Shown here: in pieces, positions 51,518-60,229 of the stretch
Position numbering within the stretch: the stretch's first letter is position 1
Layout of the letters: each line of letters starts with the position of its first letter
Assembly: GCF_900167445.1 (NCBI RefSeq)
Contig: NZ_FUZT01000011.1
Span: 142,195 to 206,194, forward strand
DNA length: 64,000 bases
Direction of reading: 5' to 3'
Source: Maledivibacter halophilus
GTDB lineage: Bacteria > Bacillota > Clostridia > Peptostreptococcales > Caminicellaceae
The notes under the pieces: generated by a model
Seen by the model: only the letters and a program-made list of their open reading frames with translations
Told to the model about the DNA's origin: nothing
Database searches by the model: none
Translations under genes and position numbers: made by a program

Positions 51518-52471
51518 ATGGATAATTCATTACTATATATTTACACAGTTTATAAAACAAAGAGTTTTTCTAAGGCTGCAAATCAACTATACATTACTCA
51601 ACCAGCGTTGAGTATCGCAATAAAAAAAGTAGAACAAGCAGCTGGATCTCCTTTGTTTGATCGCAAAAAAAACCCTATTCAGCTAACCGATGCTGGCAGG
51701 ATTTATATTGATAAAATTGAAAAGATTATGTTCATTGAAGAAGACTTAAAACGCCAGATACAAGACCTAGAAAACCTGCAGAGTGGTCATATAAGCATTG
51801 CAGGTACACACTATGTCAATTCATACATTTTGCCACCTGTATTAAAGGAATATATGTCAAAATATCCAAGAATAGAAATAGAAATACTTGAAAACGACCC
51901 TGAAAAAAATCTAGAGTTACTGAAAGAGGGAAAAGCAAATATTTCGTTTAATGCTGGTGAATACAACAAAGATGACTTTAACACTGCTGTTGCCTTCAAC
52001 GACTTTATATTTTTAGCTGTTCCTGAAAATTTTGTTTTAAATTTCGATTATGAAAAATATGAAGTAAAATATGAAGAAATAGCTGAAATGAATTATCCCT
52101 ATGATGAATTGATTGAAACACCATTGACTTTTTTTGATGATTTACCAGTGATTCTGTTAACTCCCCATAATAGTCACTATCACACTACCCAAAAAATTTA
52201 TAAGGAAATTGGTATTGAACCCAATATAATATTATTGGTAGATCAGTCCGCAACGGCATATCATTTAGCAGCTTCAGGTATAGCTGCAGTTTTTGTCAGC
52301 GACCTCATTATTACTAATAATAAACCTAATAGAATGCGTTATTTCAAACTTCAGACACAAGTAACCAAACGTACTTTTCTGGGGCTTACAAATAAATCCA
52401 GATACACAACAAAAGCTACAAAGGAATTTATCAGAATTATGCAAAGCACTTATGATTCTTTGTCCCTCTAA
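51518..52471 (+). CDS. LysR-family regulator
   Basis: A 317-residue regulator with the N-terminal winged helix KSFSKAANQLYITQPALSIAIKKVE and FDRKKNPIQLTDAG, and a periplasmic-binding-protein-like effector domain (about 90-300). It is divergent from the transporter operon and should activate it in response to the substrate or a product. The GAAGGTGAGATG sequence supports the start. Confidence 0.9.
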   Translation: MDNSLLYIYTVYKTKSFSKAANQLYITQPALSIAIKKVEQAAGSPLFDRKKNPIQLTDAGRIYIDKIEKIMFIEEDLKRQIQDLENLQSGHISIAGTHYVNSYILPPVLKEYMSKYPRIEIEILENDPEKNLELLKEGKANISFNAGEYNKDDFNTAVAFNDFIFLAVPENFVLNFDYEKYEVKYEEIAEMNYPYDELIETPLTFFDDLPVILLTPHNSHYHTTQKIYKEIGIEPNIILLVDQSATAYHLAASGIAAVFVSDLIITNNKPNRMRYFKLQTQVTKRTFLGLTNKSRYTTKATKEFIRIMQSTYDSLSL

Positions 52472-52500
52472 TATATCAGTTAATAAAGTAACCCAGTATA

Positions 52501-52703
52501 CTATAAATTCTTTGAAACTTTATATGCACTTCTAGTGGTATTTGCAAGACGCCCTATTTTGTCAGCATCACCAACCACATAGAGATTTTGATACTGCCCT
52601 ACTAATTTTTTGTGAAAATTATCAACTGGACGAATACCCACTGACAACACCACTTGATTAACTGCTACTTTTTTCTCTTTTCCATTTTTTGTATTCTGGA
52701 TTG
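52501..52703 (-). pseudogene. Enoate-reductase/NADH:flavin oxidoreductase C-terminal fragment
   Basis: Translation includes VAVNQVVLSVGIRPVDN, QNLYVVGDADKIGR and TTRSAYKVSKNL, the C-terminal FAD/NAD end of the old-yellow-enzyme/enoate-reductase group (BaiCD/FldZ style). The remaining 600 or so residues are missing, cut at the IS3 fragment end at 52704. It was probably truncated by that insertion. Confidence 0.7.
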
Positions 52704-53084
52704 TTAACTCTTTTTAAGATACTTTTTTTCGGATATTAATGTTCTATATTCCACGAGGATAAGGTAATTTAATAATCCGTGAATTCTATGGTTATTGTAG
52801 TAGTTTACATAATCAAACAATAGATATTCAAGCTCCTCAAAACTTTCAAATATTTTATTAAAATTAAATTCTGGTTTAACAACTTTAAAGGCTGCTTCTT
52901 CTACTACATTATCATAGGGGCAGCCCTTTTTGCTTAGAAAGCGATTTATTTTAAATGGAGCTATTAAATCATCTATAAGCTTATTTTTAAATTCATTTCC
53001 CCTATCAGTATGTAATATTTTAATCTCTTTTAGTGGTCTTTGGATCTTTGTAAATGCTTTGTAAAAAAGGTTTGCATCCTTATT
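52704..53084 (-). pseudogene. IS3-family transposase (orfB) C-terminal half
   Basis: An open frame of about 126 codons without its N-terminus: ILHTDRGNEFKNK with a catalytic Asp, NRFLSKKGCPYDNVVEEAAF with the catalytic Glu region, and YVNYYNNHRIHGLL at the end. It is the same IS type as the decayed copy at 29020-29160, and the two share sequence to their last bases. Confidence 0.75.
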
Positions 53085-53152
53085 TTTTTTATTATATCAC
53101 GTCTGAGTTTTTACTGTCTATTTAAGTATAACCGATCCAATGAATATAATAT

Positions 53153-53509
53153 CTTTTCTGATTTTGATATGAAAAGAATAGGAAATATTCCCAGTATATA
53201 TATAAAATTTTAGATGAAATTATCACTCCTTGCCTTGTTCATGCCGACTTGTGAGATTGTAATGTATTAATGGAGATGCAAATTTTGAATTAGCAAGTGG
53301 TTAGATTATAAGTGATGATTTTATTTCTGGATACGGTAGTTTTCAAAGATAAAATTTAAAATATTTAACCCCAAAAAATTTACATGCTGTTATATGATTT
53401 AATTGACTTTTATGTTTAGCTTGTTGAATATGATAATATGCAAAATAGCATTGATGCTAAAGATAAGGTGTTGCAATTAGTTGATAAATTGTATATTTTA
53501 AGAGAATAG
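53153..53509 (+). pseudogene. Aminoglycoside/macrolide phosphotransferase-like remnant
   Basis: Plus-strand pieces read DFDMKRIGNIP, ILDEIITPCLVHADL, CNVLMDGDANFELA and ISGYGSF, with several stops between. The HADL...N pattern is the catalytic loop of APH-type kinases (HGDLxxxN). No function remains. It adds to the evidence that this stretch has collected and lost resistance-type genes. Confidence 0.5.
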
Positions 53510-53520
53510 TGAGCATATTT

Positions 53521-54261
53521 CTAAACATAACACTCATATAAAAAAGTTTTGCTATTTATGTCTGCAATTTCCCTTTTCTTAAAATCACTGTATACATGGA
53601 TTCTTTTAAATCCTGCTTTCAATATTAGCTCGTCCAATTCTCCAAAATCATATAATTTTATACGAAAATCCATTTCTTCTTTTCGTAGCAAATCAACACC
53701 ATCATATAATTCATACAAGCTCGGTGATAATAGTATTTTTTTATGTTTATCATAATAATTCTTAGTTTTTAAAACTAAGTCGTAACCTTCCTGGGTCTTT
53801 ACTCGACAATCTTCAAGATAATCTTTCCTATCAGGAATTATATTAGCAGTTGTTTCAGCAGCAAAAACAAATTTACCTTTTGATGTTAGTGATTCTTTCA
53901 TTTTCATCAGTACATTAAAAGCAGTATCTTTATCAAGAAATAATGAAAATGAACCAGATGTAATAAAAATATAGTCAAATTTTTCTTTGCAGCGAAATTC
54001 TTCGATAGAACTTTTAAACACCTGAGCATATGGAGCTTTTCTATAAAGTTCTTCTAACATTTCCGTAGACATATCAAATCCAGTAATATTAAAACCTTTT
54101 TTTAAAAAAGGTACTAAAAATCTACCAGTGCCACAAAGTGGTTCTAATATATTCATTTTGTTATTTGCATATTGTAAATAAAATTGTAATTCATCTTCTG
54201 GTGCAATAGGATGTAGCAATTCATACATTGTTGTACATAAACTTCCATAATAATTAATCAT
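53521..54261 (-). CDS. Class I SAM-dependent methyltransferase
   Basis: A 246-residue methyltransferase with motif I ILEPLCGTGRFLVPFLKKG, ITGFDMSTEML after it, and FDYIFITSGSFSLF as the post-II strand. Its start overlaps the stop of the AraC gene (ATGA), so the pair is co-translated. The target (small molecule or macromolecule) is unknown; pairing with a drug-sensing type regulator suggests modification of a small compound. Confidence 0.85.
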   Translation of the reverse strand: MINYYGSLCTTMYELLHPIAPEDELQFYLQYANNKMNILEPLCGTGRFLVPFLKKGFNITGFDMSTEMLEELYRKAPYAQVFKSSIEEFRCKEKFDYIFITSGSFSLFLDKDTAFNVLMKMKESLTSKGKFVFAAETTANIIPDRKDYLEDCRVKTQEGYDLVLKTKNYYDKHKKILLSPSLYELYDGVDLLRKEEMDFRIKLYDFGELDELILKAGFKRIHVYSDFKKREIADINSKTFLYECYV

Positions 54262-55157
54262 TTACACTGTCCTTTCAATTTTTTTATTGGCACATAAATT
54301 TCCATAACTGTATCTGGCCTAAAATGACATCGTTCATCATAAAATTCAAAATCTAACTTTTCTTCATCATATTCATAATCATTTTTCATAAACCATTCGC
54401 TAAATATATATTTCCATGACTGATTAATAACTTGTGCAAACTTTTTTTGTTCTGGATCATCTACCGTATCAATTGGAACAGTTGTAAATACTGCATACTC
54501 AGCTTCTGGAACTTCAGCAGTTACCATATCAGAAGTTACTTTTGAAAAATCCTCAACAATAACACCTAATAGATAAGTTACGTCTCCATTATCAGAAAAA
54601 GGCATACATAATCCGACTTCCCCATGTTTTAATGGTGTAAGAATTTTATATAGTTTATCTTCTAAACTCTCTCCTCTATAATTACTCCAAAAAGATGCAA
54701 CATCTTTTGTATAATTGCTATCTGAAACATTCGTTTTGATACCATAACCAGCAACTTTAAAGTTCGCTTTTTTAATAATATATGGCTCCATCATAAAATT
54801 TCCTACAGATAAAATATTTTGATTTTTGTAATAAGTTTTCATTCTTTCAAGATATTGTGTTGGACTATACCCAAATTCTTTACGAAAAGCTCTTGCAAAA
54901 CTACTTGGAGCTTCAAATCCCCAATTTAATGCAACATCAATTATCTTTTGACCTTCCAATAAGTCTATTGTAGATAGGGACAACTTCCTTTTTCTTACAT
55001 ATGTCATTAATGGCATACCTTTTATAAAAGAAAATACTCTACAAAAATGATATAATGAGTAACCCATTTCCTGTGTAATCTTTTTAGCTGTAAGAGGCTC
55101 TTTAATATGTTCTTCTATATACTCAATACAATCTTCTATATCCTTTCTATAATTCAT
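54258..55157 (-). CDS. AraC-family regulator with GyrI-like effector domain
   Basis: A 299-residue protein: N-terminal AraC double helix-turn-helix (TAKKITQEMGYSLYHFCRVF and VALNWGFEAPSSFARAFRKE-FGYSPTQYL), then a GyrI-like ligand domain (about 120-295). This is the Rob/TetD/BltR-like layout of drug-responsive activators. It is first in a two-gene operon with the methyltransferase. Confidence 0.88.
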   Translation of the reverse strand: MNYRKDIEDCIEYIEEHIKEPLTAKKITQEMGYSLYHFCRVFSFIKGMPLMTYVRKRKLSLSTIDLLEGQKIIDVALNWGFEAPSSFARAFRKEFGYSPTQYLERMKTYYKNQNILSVGNFMMEPYIIKKANFKVAGYGIKTNVSDSNYTKDVASFWSNYRGESLEDKLYKILTPLKHGEVGLCMPFSDNGDVTYLLGVIVEDFSKVTSDMVTAEVPEAEYAVFTTVPIDTVDDPEQKKFAQVINQSWKYIFSEWFMKNDYEYDEEKLDFEFYDERCHFRPDTVMEIYVPIKKLKGQCK

Positions 55158-55423
55158 TACATAGCCACCTACTTTCTAAAGCTATTATTATAATATAGTA
55201 AAACAAAATATTTTTCTGTTCCTATTTTGCTATTTTTATTGCTAAAATTAACTTTGAATATTACCAATCATTATACAAACTTATATTTTAATATGCAATC
55301 ATTACATAAAAATAATTTGTTATTTTGTGATAATGTCAAACAAAGAATTCCTATTCAACAATCAGTGAAATAATACCAAAAGATTAATACAATAATTTGT
55401 AAACTGTTCTGAAAATAGCCAAT
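55158..55423. other. Promoter region of the AraC/methyltransferase pair
   Basis: About 265 bp, very AT-rich, with no gene. The promoter of the AraC gene should lie close to 55160-55260, but I cannot single out a pair of hexamers with confidence. Confidence 0.4.
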
Positions 55424-55592
55424 AAAAAATCCTGAATTCCATTTCAATAATTCAGGATTTTCTACTCATTTTTAACATGTTCCCACATACCATATTATAT
55501 AGCAATTTTTATTTTGATACTCCTTTTTATATCTTTTCCGACATAATTTTCACTACTTTTCCTAAAAGAATAGAAATCACAAAACTGTAGTC
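55406..55592. repeat. Dispersed repeat copy 1 (terminator plus ABC-permease tail)
   Basis: This stretch matches 61481-61700 over its length: gaaaatagcc, a hairpin with aaaaaatcctgaat, the sequence catataccat-atatagcaatt, tattttgatactccttttt, and then cctaaaagaatagaaat-acaaaactg. Both copies end inside the same membrane-protein C-terminus. Confidence 0.7.
55424..55461. terminator. Terminator in repeat copy 1
   Basis: aaaaaatcctgaatt (55424-55438) pairs with aattcaggatttt (55449-55461). It is related in sequence to the terminators at 29212-29252 and 61497-61536. It would stop transcripts of the MerR/ABC remnant from the right. Confidence 0.65.
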
Positions 55593-55739
55593 CGCACCAT
55601 CAAAAGCAAACTTATTGCCATAAATGATTCCCAGCAAACCGAAAACCTCTCCTTCTGAAACGGACAAGTCAATCCCATTGATGATGCATAGATCCCCATA
55701 GGATTTACAGAGACCAGAAACTTGAATAATTGATTGCAT
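55527..55739 (-). pseudogene. ABC transporter deletion scar: ATPase start fused to permease tail
   Basis: 70 codons. The first ~37 are the start of a drug-type ABC ATPase (IIQVSGLCKSYGDLCIINGID, then GEVFGLLG), ending right before the Walker A. The frame then continues with a hydrophobic tail (DYSFVISILLGKVVKI) that also occurs at 61652-61705 and looks like a permease C-terminus. An internal deletion has joined the first gene of an ABC pair to the last. The MerR gene upstream was probably its regulator. Confidence 0.65.
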
Positions 55740-55812
55740 TTCATAATACCTCCATTACTTGTTGCAGGTTAAGGTTATCATAGGACAAAGGAGTGGTGGC
55801 ATAGTGTAGACT

Positions 55813-56565
55813 TTATTTTTTCATTTGCTGCATTTTTTCGATCTGAGCCACTGCGTATAGCATATTGATTTTTGTCTCAGCCAGAGAAGTCAGAAGTTTG
55901 TCACAAGCGGTTATGACATCTTCATTGGCTTTTGGTGTGTTAATGGTTTTTCGAATATCGGCAGAGGGATTGTATGACAATTCCTGAAGCATACGCAAAA
56001 TTGCTGCCAGAGAATAGTTTGCACACCGAAGGGAACGAATTATCTTAAGTCGCTGAATATCTTCATAAAAATAAACACGGTATCCATTCTGTTTGCGCTT
56101 GACTGTGATTAATCCATTAAGTTCCCAATTTCGAAGAGTGTCTATTGTAATATTCAATACTTCAGCTGTTTCCTTTCGGGTAAGATTAAGTGTTTTTATC
56201 GGTATATCCGCATCATTACCAATCAATATTTTATGTGCAATTTCAATAGCTTCTTCTGCACGGTTCATCTCCAGATCCAACTGCTGTAAATAGCATTCTG
56301 CCATTTTCTTAGCATCCTCGAAATTGCTAAGGGCAGAAACTTTGAGGATATCTACAGCTTGCTTTCGCAGGCCGTTTTGTAATACTTCAACCTTAAGAAC
56401 TGCTCTCGCCATTCTAAACTGCTCTATGTGAAGATCTGTAAAGACCCGATATCCATTACTCAGGCGATCCGGTTTGGAAATCAACTTGCACTTTTCATAG
56501 AGTCTCACTGTATTCACGTGGATACCGATGATTTGTGCAACTTCATAGGTTTTATAAACATTCAT
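55813..56565 (-). CDS. MerR-type regulator with two helix-turn-helix domains
   Basis: A 250-residue protein with two MerR-like DNA-binding units: KTYEVAQIIGIHVNTVRLYE at the start and LTRKETAEVLNITIDTLRNWE near residue 125, each followed by a wing (NGYRVF, NGYRVYF). The ATG at 56563-56565 has GGAGGTG 6 bases upstream. It is divergent from the second UvrA2 gene and has the same double-domain layout as the broken gene at 62609-63370. It probably senses a toxic compound and activates both directions from the shared region. Confidence 0.85.
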   Translation of the reverse strand: MNVYKTYEVAQIIGIHVNTVRLYEKCKLISKPDRLSNGYRVFTDLHIEQFRMARAVLKVEVLQNGLRKQAVDILKVSALSNFEDAKKMAECYLQQLDLEMNRAEEAIEIAHKILIGNDADIPIKTLNLTRKETAEVLNITIDTLRNWELNGLITVKRKQNGYRVYFYEDIQRLKIIRSLRCANYSLAAILRMLQELSYNPSADIRKTINTPKANEDVITACDKLLTSLAETKINMLYAVAQIEKMQQMKK

Positions 56566-56599
56566 TGTATACACCTCCATTCTCATGATACTACATATT

Positions 56600-56712
56600 A
56601 AAAGGTTGGTGGTTTAATGTAGAGTTGTTAGTATACTTCATAAAAGACTCAAAAGCAAGCATACTTATTTAACCCTACACTTAACCACCAATCATCCTTT
56701 TAAAGGTATACT
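56600..56712. promoter_or_regulatory. Divergent MerR/UvrA2 control region with long inverted repeat
   Basis: aaaaggttggtggtttaatg (from 56600) is repeated in inverted form around 56671-56701. Each arm holds ccctacacttaaccacc or a close variant. On the plus strand TTAACC (56681-56686) and TATACT (56707-56712) are 20 bp apart, again an over-long MerR-type spacer. Both divergent genes appear to have the same site. Confidence 0.65.
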
Positions 56713-56758
56713 TTCTTTGTACAAATAATTTACACTTATGGAAGGAGAGTATAATACT

Positions 56759-59290
56759 GTGAATATTGTAATTAGAGGTGCTCGTGAAAATAATTTAAAA
56801 AACATCAACATAGAAATTCCCAGAAATAAACTGATTGTTTTTACAGGTCTATCCGGTAGTGGAAAATCAACATTGGCGATGGAAACCCTGCAGCGGGAGT
56901 GTCAAAGACAATATATGGAGTCAATGGGGATGACAATGGAAATGGGATCTAAGCCAATGGTGGATTCTATCGAAGGACTTTCACCAGCCATTTCCATTAA
57001 TCAAAAAAATGCAAATCGTAACCCACGTTCCACAGTAGGCACTGTCACTGAGATTTCCCCTTATTTAAGAGTTGTATTTTCAAAATTGGGCAAAAGACCT
57101 TGTCCTTATTGCGGTAAGACTATTACACAAAACTATGCAGAAGAAACTGGAGAAATATTTGCAGAGATACCAGATCAAACGGTAGAATCGACTGAGATGT
57201 ATGAACGTATGATGCCTTGCCCCCATTGTGGCAAAAACATTGTGGAACTCACCGCAAGCCACTTTTCCTTTAATAAACCGTCTGGAGCTTGCCCAACATG
57301 TAAAGGTATCGGGATCGTTAGCTTACCCAATGTCAATCTGCTGATTGACAAGAAAAAAAGTATTGGTGAGTTCGCTATACAAGGTTGGGATCAAGTATAT
57401 ATTGACCGATATGGCTCTTCTCTTGTAAATGCTGCCAAATATTACGGATTTAACTTTAACCTTTCCTTGCCTATTGAACAATATAGTGAAGTAGCTATGG
57501 ATTTATTACTTTATGGGGTTTTGAGCGAACATTTTATACGGCATTTTCCTGATAAAAAACCTCCCAAGACCGTTCCTGAAGGTCGTTTTGAAGGAGTTGT
57601 GACAAACTTGATGCGCCGCTATGATGAAAAAAAATCATACAGCGCAAAGCAACGGATCGAAAAATTTTTGATACAGCAGAAATGCCCGGATTGCCACGGT
57701 ATACGGTTCAGAAAGGATATACTTGATGTAAAGGTCTATGGTATCAATATCACAGAAGCGTTGTCAATGCCGCTGACAGAATTGAGCAATTGGCTGAAAA
57801 GCCTGAGGGATTTTTTGACTCCGGAAGCAATGGCAGTTATTCATCAAGTCTTGGAGGATTTGATACGCCGTACTGACCGTATCGTTAAGGTAGGAGCAGG
57901 TTATCTCCACCTAAATCAGCCCAGCGTTTCTCTTTCGTCAGGCGAATCTCAGAGAATTAAGCTCGCTTCCATTCTTGGAAGCAGTTTAACAGGTGTACTT
58001 TATGTTTTAGATGAACCATCCACCGGGCTTCATAGCAGAGATACTTCAAAAATTATTGAATCCTTGTGTCGGCTTCGTGACATGGGAAATACAGTTGTTG
58101 TCATTGAGCATGACCTTGAAATCATACGGGCAGCAGACCATATTATAGATTTTGGTCCCGGTGCAGGTAAGAACGGTGGGCAAATTGTGGCATCTGGAAA
58201 TATATCTGAAATTATAAACTGTGCCGAATCCATTACAGGGAAATATCTCAGCGGTATCATCCATACTCCAAGGTACATAAAATCATGTGGAAATGGAAAT
58301 AGCATTACCATTCGCCATGCCAATAAAAACAACTTGAAAAACCTGAGTCTAGATATACCACTTGGAAAGTTTATTACTGTGACAGGTGTATCCGGAGCGG
58401 GCAAATCAAGTTTGATATTTGGAGAACTGGCAGAAGCTGCTGACGCCTATTTTCATCAGCCCCTTAGAAACAATAAAGATAATTTTAAGGGCTTTGAAAG
58501 TTTAGAAAATGTAATTGTAATAAACCAAACATCCATCGGACGCTCCCCACGTTCCAATGCAACAACCTACACAGACATTTTTTCTGATATTCGAAATTTA
58601 TTTGCCTCTATTTCAGCAAAACAGAATACTAGATTACAAGCAAAACACTTTTCTTATAATGTACCCGGTGGACGATGTGAAAAATGCCAAGGAGCTGGTA
58701 AGCTGTCAATTCCCATGAACTTTCTTCCTAATGTTGAAGTAGTCTGCCCTGTTTGCCGGGGAAAAAGATATCAAAAATCTGTATTATCTGTAAAATACAA
58801 AGGACTTAACATTGCTGAAGTACTTGATCTCAGCGTTGATGACGCCGTAGTGTTATTTGAGCAAAAGAAAAAAATTATTAAAAAGCTAAAAGTTCTACAG
58901 GATGTAGGATTGGGATATCTTGGACTTGGACAATCCTCTACGACATTATCTGGTGGTGAAGCACAGAGATTAAAACTAGCAAAAGAGCTATCAAAGCAGA
59001 CTGGAAATCAAACGATGTATCTTTTTGATGAACCTACTTGTGGGCTGCATCCCCATGACACAAATCGTTTAATTCGAATATTTCGTCGTTTGGTTCAAAT
59101 GGGCAATAGTGTCATTGTTATTGAACATGACCCAGAGGTAATTATAGCTTCTGATTGGGTAATTGATCTTGGACCAGAAGGTGGAAATCATGGTGGACAA
59201 ATCGTTGTTCAAGGTACCCCGGAAGAAGTTGCGAAACACTCGAATTCCGCAACAGGACTGATTCTGTCACAACTTATTTCTAATAGATAA
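56759..59290 (+). CDS. UvrA2-type excinuclease-like ABC ATPase
   Basis: A protein of about 843 residues, taking the GTG at 56759 behind AAGGAGAG; an ATG at 56738 lacks a binding site. Two ATPase halves are seen: GLSGSGKST, NPRSTVGTVTE, zinc CPYCGK / CPTCKGIG, LSSGESQR, VLDEPSTGLHS, then GVSGAGKSS, CEKCQGAG / CPVCRGKRY, LSGGEAQR, LFDEPTCGLHP. The UvrB-binding insert is absent, as in DrrC/UvrA2 proteins linked to resistance to DNA-binding drugs. The first signature has Ser for Gly (LSSGES). It is a single protein without the transglutaminase domain of the gene at 42158. Confidence 0.9.
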   Translation: MNIVIRGARENNLKNINIEIPRNKLIVFTGLSGSGKSTLAMETLQRECQRQYMESMGMTMEMGSKPMVDSIEGLSPAISINQKNANRNPRSTVGTVTEISPYLRVVFSKLGKRPCPYCGKTITQNYAEETGEIFAEIPDQTVESTEMYERMMPCPHCGKNIVELTASHFSFNKPSGACPTCKGIGIVSLPNVNLLIDKKKSIGEFAIQGWDQVYIDRYGSSLVNAAKYYGFNFNLSLPIEQYSEVAMDLLLYGVLSEHFIRHFPDKKPPKTVPEGRFEGVVTNLMRRYDEKKSYSAKQRIEKFLIQQKCPDCHGIRFRKDILDVKVYGINITEALSMPLTELSNWLKSLRDFLTPEAMAVIHQVLEDLIRRTDRIVKVGAGYLHLNQPSVSLSSGESQRIKLASILGSSLTGVLYVLDEPSTGLHSRDTSKIIESLCRLRDMGNTVVVIEHDLEIIRAADHIIDFGPGAGKNGGQIVASGNISEIINCAESITGKYLSGIIHTPRYIKSCGNGNSITIRHANKNNLKNLSLDIPLGKFITVTGVSGAGKSSLIFGELAEAADAYFHQPLRNNKDNFKGFESLENVIVINQTSIGRSPRSNATTYTDIFSDIRNLFASISAKQNTRLQAKHFSYNVPGGRCEKCQGAGKLSIPMNFLPNVEVVCPVCRGKRYQKSVLSVKYKGLNIAEVLDLSVDDAVVLFEQKKKIIKKLKVLQDVGLGYLGLGQSSTTLSGGEAQRLKLAKELSKQTGNQTMYLFDEPTCGLHPHDTNRLIRIFRRLVQMGNSVIVIEHDPEVIIASDWVIDLGPEGGNHGGQIVVQGTPEEVAKHSNSATGLILSQLISNR

Positions 59291-59294
59291 AGAG

Positions 59295-59333
59295 AAAAGG
59301 CCTGTATCACTTTAATGGTGCTACAAGCCTTTT
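59295..59333 (+). terminator. Terminator of the second UvrA2 gene
   Basis: aaaaggcctgtatcac (about 59295-59310) pairs with gtgctacaagcctttt (59318-59333), 14 of 16 positions. A T-rich tail follows. It starts within 10 bp of the stop codon. Confidence 0.7.
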
Positions 59334-59444
59334 AATTATCTTTTCCTCATCATGAGTCTTTCTGTATTTTGTTATAAAATACTTAACTCTACATCTTAAT
59401 TTTTCACACAATAAATCTTGTTCTAGCCTTTTCTTAAGTCCCAT
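59307..59444 (-). pseudogene. Short conserved-type protein or N-terminal fragment, unrecognised
   Basis: 45 codons from the ATG at 59444 (GGAGG 5 bases upstream): MGLKKRLEQDLLCEKLRCR, then VKYFITKYRKTHDEE. The charged start looks like the beginning of a longer conserved protein. It ends inside the UvrA2 terminator, so it is probably cut short. Confidence 0.35.
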
Positions 59445-59517
59445 AGGTACCTCCATTAATACATTAATTATACAAATACAAGTCTTAAATATTTTGATAT
59501 TCTCACCATATGATTCT

Positions 59518-59914
59518 TCAATCATTTCAAGAGCTCTAACCCCTTAGCAGATAAATATTCAGGTGTTGCAGGAATTAAGACACTATTACAAGTTGCCACG
59601 ACATTTAATGTTATTAATCAAAGGGATGGCATACAATCAAGAAGTATGTAGTCATAGTCATCCTTAATCTCATCAATAATTGTTTTAAGAACATCTCCCC
59701 TACTCATGGTACTGACAAGGTTAATCTCAACGGCTGATAGTTCAATACTACTTGGAATAATATATACTCCTTCTTTTTCTATGATGTAATGCTCTTTTGC
59801 TGGCAGATCATTTTCAGTAATAACATCCATCATTAGATGATAAAGTATTCTATCTAATTTTTCTGGTTTTTCAACCCCAAAACAGTCTTTCATACTTGCC
59901 TGATTATCACGTTA
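59518..59914 (-). pseudogene. ParA/Soj-family ATPase remnant
   Basis: Frame 59893-59618 reads CFGVEKPEKLDRILYHLM, YIIPSSIELSAVEINL and DYDYILLDCMPSL, the middle of a ParA partition ATPase. An in-frame TGA (59618-59620) interrupts it, after which LNVVATCNSVLIPATPEYLS follows in the same frame and a frameshift near 59530 leads to MIEESYG. The Walker A end is missing. It is a relic of a plasmid or integrative element. Confidence 0.75.
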
Positions 59915-60066
59915 TTCTTGTTGAGTTTGAAAAAGCTGATGTCAACTTTAAAATTTCAAGTAGTAATTCAAAATCAGAAAGCATTAGAAAGGGATTAACG
60001 CAAATTCGATATTGGAAAAGATGGATCGACTCAAACAGAGACCATTTCTGGAGAACATATTGAAGT
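59899..60066 (+). pseudogene. Fragment resembling a DUF4263/Shedu-type nuclease domain (uncertain)
   Basis: Plus-strand frame reads VILVEFEKADVNFKISSSN and then IRKGLTQIRYWKRWIDSNRD before a stop. The VEFEK strand followed by a helix with QIRYWKRWI resembles the core of DUF4263 proteins, some of which are anti-phage (Shedu). It has no start and is cut on both sides. The family call is only a resemblance. Confidence 0.3.
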
Positions 60067-60137
60067 TAAGTAATGGTTACTAATCAGCTTTCTGAGCTTA
60101 ATTTACTTTTTCTATAATCAAGCACTAAAAAATCTAA

Positions 60138-60183
60138 AAAGAGCCAATAATATGAAGATGAAATCTCATATTATTGGCTCTTT
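60138..60183. terminator. Terminator downstream of the acetyltransferase gene
   Basis: A perfect 18-bp stem: aaagagccaataatatga (60138-60155) with tcatattattggctcttt (60166-60183). It lies 47 bp after the gene end and may also end transcripts from the left. Confidence 0.75.
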
Positions 60184-60229
60184 AACTACATCTTATAACA
60201 AAAAAATCAAGTAATAAATATTTGTTGTT

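Noticed and set aside
42158..59290. Canonical nucleotide-excision-repair uvrA for either large ATPase
   Set aside because: Both lack the UvrB-binding insert between the first ATP site and the zinc motif, have MerR regulators and no uvrB neighbour, so UvrA2-type is the better call.
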